A stretch of 64,000 bases of DNA. Source: Pseudoalteromonas phenolica (GTDB lineage: Bacteria > Pseudomonadota > Gammaproteobacteria > Enterobacterales > Alteromonadaceae). The notes under the pieces were generated by a model. The model had not been told where the DNA came from and did not search any database. It saw only the letters and a list, made by a program, of their open reading frames with translations. The DNA is taken from NCBI RefSeq assembly GCF_005886345.1, contig NZ_PNEC01000014.1, positions 62,001 to 126,000 on the forward strand, read 5' to 3'. Of the stretch, positions 59,210 to 64,000 are shown piece by piece. Each line of letters opens with the position of its first letter. The stretch's first letter is position 1. The position numbers were made by a program, and so were the translations under genes.

Positions 59210-60511
59210 TTAAAAAACAATAAATAACCCTAAGATCAAAGCCAAACCAATTAACGGCACGACCACAGTGAGCATCGCTAGAGGCCAATAAGCGTCTTGG
59301 TGTTTTTCGCCACAAATCGCACGTATGGTTGTCACCACATAGCCATTGTGTGGCAAGGTATCTATGGCACCTGAGCTTATTGCTACTACACGGTGCAATT
59401 CATCAGCCTCAACACCCAAGTCCATATAATGTGGCGCCACCAAAGGTAAAGCTATGGCCTGTCCACCAGATGCAGAGCCAGTTAAGCCCGCAATCACACT
59501 CACCGCTATCGCAGCACCAATTAGTTCATGCCCGGGGATCTGCGTCATCATAACGACTGCATCTTGAAATGCTGGGGTCAGCTTAGCCACTGCGCCAAAG
59601 CCAACAACAGCTGCCGTATTACCTATTGCAACTAAAGCGCCTGTTGTTGCTTGATTCACCGCAGCTTCAATATTAATAAAGTATTTAAAGTTAATAATAA
59701 ATAGACTGATCACCCCACCGAGTAAAGCCACAATTAAGGCATTTTGCTGCAGTGCTTCATGTAAGGTAAAAGACAGCGCCAGCACGACCAACAAAGGGAT
59801 CACACCCGTAATAGGATTTGGCAGCTTGTTGCGTGTTGCCTCAGGGTCATTATCTCGCGCTTCAAACTGTTCACCTTTTGCTACGGCACGTTTAATCATA
59901 TATTGCAGTAATACATATCCGAGTCCCGCCATGAATATGGCAATGATCAAACTCTCTTGCCATGCAGCATAAGGTGAAGTGCCTAGGTATTTTATCGGGA
60001 TCCAGTTTTGAATTTCAGGGGAGCCTGCCGATGTCATGGTAAAAGTGACAGAGCCGAACGCCAATGCCGCAGGAATAAATCGACGAGGCAAGTTCGCATC
60101 TTTAAATAGACTGAGTGCCATGGGGTAAACCGAAAATGCCACGATGAAAACACTTACACCACCATACGTGAGCAAGGCACAAGCAAGCACTACAGCCAAC
60201 ACCGCATACTTCATACCCAGTTTATTCACGATATAGCGAGCAACAGCATCTGCCGCCCCACTGTCTTCCATCAACTTGCCAAACAGTGACCCCAATAAGA
60301 ACATTAAAAACCAAGCTTGCACAAAACCAGCAAAACCACTCATGTAGCCCGATACAAAACTTGCCTGATCACTTATTTGGAATAAAGGTATGCCACTCGA
60401 TAACGCGACAACCACAGCGCACAAAGGGGCTGAAATAAATAAGTTAACGCCCCTGAGCGTCAATACGATTAATGTAACTAACGCAAATGCGAGACCGATT
60501 GAACTCAACAT
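59210..60511 (-). CDS. GntP family permease
   Basis: 433 residues with about twelve hydrophobic segments. TYGGVSVFIVAFSVYPMALS and GLTGSASGGQAIALPLVAP are typical of GntP-type gluconate or organic acid:proton symporters. The exact substrate is unknown. It follows the LytTR response regulator by 120 bases on the same strand, so the two-component system may control it. AGGTGA ribosome binding site. Confidence 0.85.
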   Translation of the reverse strand: MLSSIGLAFALVTLIVLTLRGVNLFISAPLCAVVVALSSGIPLFQISDQASFVSGYMSGFAGFVQAWFLMFLLGSLFGKLMEDSGAADAVARYIVNKLGMKYAVLAVVLACALLTYGGVSVFIVAFSVYPMALSLFKDANLPRRFIPAALAFGSVTFTMTSAGSPEIQNWIPIKYLGTSPYAAWQESLIIAIFMAGLGYVLLQYMIKRAVAKGEQFEARDNDPEATRNKLPNPITGVIPLLVVLALSFTLHEALQQNALIVALLGGVISLFIINFKYFINIEAAVNQATTGALVAIGNTAAVVGFGAVAKLTPAFQDAVVMMTQIPGHELIGAAIAVSVIAGLTGSASGGQAIALPLVAPHYMDLGVEADELHRVVAISSGAIDTLPHNGYVVTTIRAICGEKHQDAYWPLAMLTVVVPLIGLALILGLFIVF

Positions 60512-60631
60512 AATGTCACCTGTTTGTTTTTATTTTTGTTTTAAACCAACCCTCTAATTAAACGCTCTATTTTGAAGATTGGTATTACAGATAACTACAC
60601 GTTAGGAGATTTAGATGAAAAAGTACACAGT

Positions 60632-61324
60632 CTATAATTTATAACGTTGTTTAAATGCGGTTGTTTGATTGCGAGACAAAGCAATTTGCAGATTATTTTG
60701 CAACCTCACTTCAAGCGTACCGCCACTTTCTTGTTCCAGTTCTGCGATATTATTAATATTAAATAGCCAACTTCTATTGGCCCTAAAAAAAGGCTCTTTC
60801 GGTAAACGTTCAGCGATATTTGCCAATGTTCGATACACGCTAACAGCGCCATTTTCTGTGTGTAAGCGCGTATAATTTCCCATGGCTTCAAATGCCTGCA
60901 CCTCTTCTAACGCAATAAAAAAACAACGTTGACCATCTTTGATAAAAAAGCGACTGTCTATTTCAAGTGGCGTTTGCAGTTTCTTATACTTTTCGATCGC
61001 CACAGCCAGGCGAGCTTGCGTCACAGGTTTCAAGAGGTAATCGAGGGCGTTGACTTCGAATGACTTAACAGCAAAATCATCATGCGCGGTGACAAAAATC
61101 ACATGAGGCACATAGGTTAATTGTGCCAATAAGTCGAACCCACTGCCGCTGGGCATATTGATATCAAGCAGCAGTAAATCAGGTTGTTCCTGCTCTATAA
61201 TAACCTTAGCCTCAATGATATCTGGCGCCTCACCAACCACATAAAGCCCACCTAACTCTTCGATTTGCGCTTTTAATTCAAGTCTTGCTAAATGGCTATC
61301 ATCTACAATCACCACCCGAGTCAT
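60632..61324 (-). CDS. LytTR family response regulator
   Basis: 230 residues. Receiver domain (1 to about 115) with VVIVDDS, phospho-acceptor Asp54 in LLLLDINMPSG and Lys98-type KPV; LytTR DNA-binding domain (about 130-228) containing LEEVQAFEAMGNYTRLHTEN and FFRANRSWLFNI. Overlaps the kinase gene by four bases (ATGA). Probable targets: its own cluster and the GntP permease (inference). Confidence 0.93.
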   Translation of the reverse strand: MTRVVIVDDSHLARLELKAQIEELGGLYVVGEAPDIIEAKVIIEQEQPDLLLLDINMPSGSGFDLLAQLTYVPHVIFVTAHDDFAVKSFEVNALDYLLKPVTQARLAVAIEKYKKLQTPLEIDSRFFIKDGQRCFFIALEEVQAFEAMGNYTRLHTENGAVSVYRTLANIAERLPKEPFFRANRSWLFNINNIAELEQESGGTLEVRLQNNLQIALSRNQTTAFKQRYKL

Positions 61325-62382
61325 ACTGTTTCCTTTGGTAATTCAATACGTGTAATTACTTGCTGATCTTGCTCAAAACGATTCAACCTTGCTTGACCTT
61401 TATAGAGTAACGCCAAACGTTTCTCTATATTTTTTGTCGCCAAACCCAAGCCATCTGAAGGCTGCTTGTTTGTAAGTAAGGGATTAACAACTTCAATCAT
61501 GAGCTTTTCTTCACAGCTAATCGATAAATAAACTGTGCCACCTATGCGACTATTTGCAATGCCATGCTTAATGGCATTTTCTAAACATAACTGTAGGATC
61601 ATTTTCGGCATAGTTAACTGAAGCGCCTCAGGTACAACCTTGATTTGTGTCTTTAATCGCTCTGCTAAACCAATTTTGCATAGGTTTAAATAATGTTCTG
61701 CATTTGCAAGCTCTTCTGATAATGGCACTTTATCTTCATGATTGGGTTGCAGAGAATAACGCAACATATCAGCCAATTCAGCTAGGCCATCACGCGCTTG
61801 AGCGGGTTGAGCTAAGATCAAAGCGCGAATGTCGTTAATGGCATTAAATAAAAAGTGAGGGTTCAGTTGGCTGTTCAACGCCTGTAATTGACTCACGGTA
61901 AGCAGTGAATGTGCCTCTGTTAACAGTTTAATTTTACTTACCGCTAAATACCCAAATGACCATAACAATGTCATACCCAACATATTAATGCCGTTACTCA
62001 AACCTACATGCTCTATGATGAAAGTAACTTGCGAAGATGGAATTGGTTGAGATACGCCAATGTAGGCAATGAAAAAAACACCGAGTAGTAACACGGCTGT
62101 TGCTAAAAACGTGCAAATTAATGCACCTATAAATAAAAAGATAAACTGATGTAAGTTACTCTTTTGTTGCATAAAACGTTTATATACACAACGTAAAATA
62201 TACGTCACTAGAGCACCAGCCGATAAAAAGATTGCACCATATACCGCTTCTATCCAACCCGCATAAGGGTTTTGCATGACAATAGAAGTAATGAATATGT
62301 AGGCAATTAACCAACTGATGATATGACAGACAGCGAAAACATATCGCTGTCCGAAAAAGTACTGATACTGTAGAAGCTTCAT
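61321..62382 (-). CDS. LytS/YehU-type sensor histidine kinase
   Basis: 353 residues from ATG 62382 (a TTG at 62412 is less likely). Four membrane helices (about 15-145), then the His_kinase domain: LNSQLNPHFLFNAINDIRAL with the phospho-acceptor His, N-box LQLCLENAIKHGI and G-box GLGLATKNIEKR. No periplasmic sensor domain, so it probably senses within the membrane. Start is just past the stop of the serine hydrolase (two bases) with a poor ribosome binding site, suggesting coupling. Confidence 0.9.
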   Translation of the reverse strand: MKLLQYQYFFGQRYVFAVCHIISWLIAYIFITSIVMQNPYAGWIEAVYGAIFLSAGALVTYILRCVYKRFMQQKSNLHQFIFLFIGALICTFLATAVLLLGVFFIAYIGVSQPIPSSQVTFIIEHVGLSNGINMLGMTLLWSFGYLAVSKIKLLTEAHSLLTVSQLQALNSQLNPHFLFNAINDIRALILAQPAQARDGLAELADMLRYSLQPNHEDKVPLSEELANAEHYLNLCKIGLAERLKTQIKVVPEALQLTMPKMILQLCLENAIKHGIANSRIGGTVYLSISCEEKLMIEVVNPLLTNKQPSDGLGLATKNIEKRLALLYKGQARLNRFEQDQQVITRIELPKETV

Positions 62383-62383
62383 T

Positions 62384-63292
62384 TTATTTATCTTTATTTT
62401 GCAACTGCTCAAAGAGTGTCATCGCTATTTTGCCTGCATCACGCTCACCCGCAACCATAGTGATCACAGCAACCTGTTTTTTAGGGTTAAATACCACCAT
62501 AGTACTAAAGCCAGCCGTTCGTCCTCCGTGAAAATATTGACCTTGCTGCCCTACTCGCCAAGCATAAGCCATGTCATCATTTAAATGAGCCAAACTGTTG
62601 TTAATTGACTTGGCCAATGTGGGGTTAGTTTCCGGCGATAGCCAATATGCACTGATCCAATTTGCCATATCTTGTGGTGACGCTAACACACCACCGGCTC
62701 CAACTAGGCTATCAAAGTGCCAATTAGGTACCTTATCACCATAATAGTCCTGACCACTCAGTTTAGTTTGCTTAGAACCTGTTATCGCTAGCTGCGCATG
62801 ATCCATTTCTAAGTTATCAAATAAATACTTTTCAACCATATGAGACTGTGACACTTTGAAGTTTTCAGCCATTAACCAACCGAGTAAGCCATAACCATAA
62901 TTGGAATATTCAAACACCCCGGGGGCTGAATTGCTTGCGCTTAGTGCTTCTGCAAGGGCTTCATCTCCAAATAGAGCATATGGGTCATCCATGCTGATGG
63001 GGGTTAAGTTACTGGGTAATCTAGGCAGACCAGAACGATGGGTCAATAATTGCTGAAGAGAATAATTATGATGACGATATTGTTTATCTAGTAACTGAGC
63101 AACAGGCATATCAAGTGACCATGCTTGCTCTGTCACCAGCTGGCTTGCTAACAAGGCAAACAGCGGTTTTGACACTGATCCTATTTCAAACAAACTCGAC
63201 TTGTTAACTGGCTCCCCATGCAGGTAAAACACTTGCTCATCACCTTTAAGCACAATAATTGCGGCATTTATGTCTACAAAGATGTCAGGCAA
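62384..63292 (-). pseudogene. Serine hydrolase (beta-lactamase/class C type) catalytic part, out of frame with its signal-bearing N-terminus
   Basis: Catalytic part of a beta-lactamase-type hydrolase: nucleophile motif SVSK (Ser39 from the TTG at 63292), YSN, and YFHGG near the end as the KTG equivalent. The TTG at 63292 has no ribosome binding site, the first Met comes only after the SxxK, and there is no signal peptide, so this part is not a free-standing gene. Its frame runs upstream through INNDKQVEIKLSQLQAQL to the A9 tract at 63349-63357, where it meets the frame of the next gene. With one extra A the two make one 530-codon frame. Either a frameshifted gene or one expressed by slippage. 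Confidence 0.8.
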
Positions 63293-63339
63293 CTGAGCCT
63301 GAAGCTGGCTCAGCTTTATTTCTACCTGCTTGTCGTTAT

Positions 63340-63975
63340 TTATAGCTGTTTTTTTTTCAAGGTAAGCGGCATCTCAAAGCCTTGTACAAACTTCCCCTTG
63401 TAACCTTGTTCGCTGAATTTGCCAGAAAAACTTGCACTGATCATTTTCGATTTAAACGTCATTTCATCATTATTAATTGCAAACTCCGTCATGGGAATAC
63501 CATAACTCTGCTGAGCAGGGCTATCTAATGAGGTATAAAAGCCACCATGAATCACAGCCACCTGAACCACAAGAGGCAAAGGTTTACCATTAATATCAAG
63601 CTCACCAGTATAAGCGCCTTCATATTTTAGCTGCGTTAGATCTTGCTCGCTAAGGCGCTGCAGGGTTACAGGCATTGCTCGACCTTGTGTAAAGGTGCCA
63701 ACTAATTTGTTCCCTTTTACTTCACCGGTAAACTCAGCTTGAAGTTGCTTATCTTTAAAAGATAAATGCGTTTTTGATACTGAAAACTCTGTTGGCACTT
63801 TGCCAAATGCACCTTGATTAGGACTATCTAGCGTCACAGCATTTGCGTTAACGTCAACATTGAATCCTAAAGTTAAATATACACCCGGCTGTATTTCTAA
63901 TAAGCCACGCCATTTATCCATTGCGATTGTCGTTGCACTCATTAATAAACTCACTATTACTAATAACCATTTCAT
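63340..63975 (-). CDS. N-terminal part of the split serine hydrolase: exported protein with two tandem repeats
   Basis: 211 residues. Signal peptide MKWLLVIVSLLMSATTIA and GGAG ribosome binding site, a genuine start. Two tandem copies of a 75-residue beta-rich unit (about 31-107 and 133-207): each has LDSP-x-Q, P-x-TEF, FK-x-K, A-x-F-x-G, QG and MP-x-TL. Ends in LKKKQL right after the A9 tract. I recall this unit as an N-terminal part of alpha/beta and serine hydrolases, so it most likely belongs with the catalytic part downstream. On its own it would be a secreted non-enzymatic protein. Confidence 0.75.
   Translation of the reverse strand: MKWLLVIVSLLMSATTIAMDKWRGLLEIQPGVYLTLGFNVDVNANAVTLDSPNQGAFGKVPTEFSVSKTHLSFKDKQLQAEFTGEVKGNKLVGTFTQGRAMPVTLQRLSEQDLTQLKYEGAYTGELDINGKPLPLVVQVAVIHGGFYTSLDSPAQQSYGIPMTEFAINNDEMTFKSKMISASFSGKFSEQGYKGKFVQGFEMPLTLKKKQL
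63349..63357 (-). repeat. A9 homopolymer at the hydrolase frame junction
   Basis: Nine consecutive T on the plus strand, read as A9 in the coding sequence (TTG AAA AAA AAA CAG). One added A, or a -1 shift, moves translation from the repeat-bearing frame into the catalytic frame. Confidence 0.9.
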
Positions 63976-64000
63976 TTTTAGCTCCTTAGTGATTGCTACC

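Noticed and set aside
60615-60644. Nine-codon frame with a strong AGGAG site on the plus strand
   Set aside because: Too short, overlaps the end of the response regulator gene in antisense; probably chance.

Overview
The window looks like a chromosomal core segment of a marine gammaproteobacterium of the order Alteromonadales, most likely Pseudoalteromonas or a close relative. This is inferred from the gene set: E. coli-like ribosomal, ubi and tat clusters, a stand-alone second EF-G, an ExeM-type nuclease with a GlyGly-CTERM tail, a TorF-type porin and an AIM24 protein. It has not been checked against any database. No tRNA, rRNA, insertion sequence, prophage or CRISPR array was seen.

Layout. 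1-1.7 kb: end of a YihY/BrkB membrane protein, a DUF2959 lipoprotein and an unknown exported protein. 2.0-7.2 kb: the complete S10 ribosomal operon (minus strand) with its promoter and attenuator leader. 7.3-9.8 kb: plsB on the plus strand. 10.2-18.7 kb: the spc and alpha operons (minus strand), including rpmD, rpmJ, secY, rpoA and an S4-type alpha leader. The S10 operon therefore lies downstream of rplQ rather than upstream of rplN, with plsB between them, which is the reverse of the usual gammaproteobacterial order. 19-26 kb: AsmA, an unknown protein, a TorF porin, purT, an FAH-family enzyme and a gene relic that joins an ABC ATPase start to an M1 peptidase/permease tail. 26-32 kb: an iodotyrosine-deiodinase-like flavoprotein, then an RND pump under a BigR/YgaV-type persulfide-sensing repressor that faces a DUF2892-rhodanese pair across a nested inverted repeat. 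32-34.5 kb: a three-gene module with a membrane-anchored XRE regulator, then an NTF2-like protein and a periplasmic binding protein. 34.7-43 kb: YbdG-like MscS channel, two tandem PlsC-type acyltransferases, speA and speE (divergent), and a DUF885 lipoprotein. 43-52.5 kb: a degenerate GGDEF protein, ubiE-ubiJ-ubiB, tatABC, an unknown exported protein, tatD, an active-looking DISM diguanylate cyclase and hemB. 52.7-64 kb: ExeM-like nuclease, a small membrane protein, fusA2, AIM24, a GntP permease, a LytTR two-component system, and a serine hydrolase split in two by a frame change at an A9 tract.

The strongest candidates for new biology are: the putative persulfide-controlled RND efflux module with its nested operator (about 26.8-32.1 kb); the serine hydrolase whose two halves would be joined by one extra A, or a -1 shift, in a nine-A tract next to a LytTR system (60.6-64 kb); the membrane-tethered XRE module with paired GACA/TGTC dyads at its promoter (32.2-33.3 kb); the ABC/M1 deletion-fusion relic (25.4-25.9 kb); and the reordered ribosomal operons.
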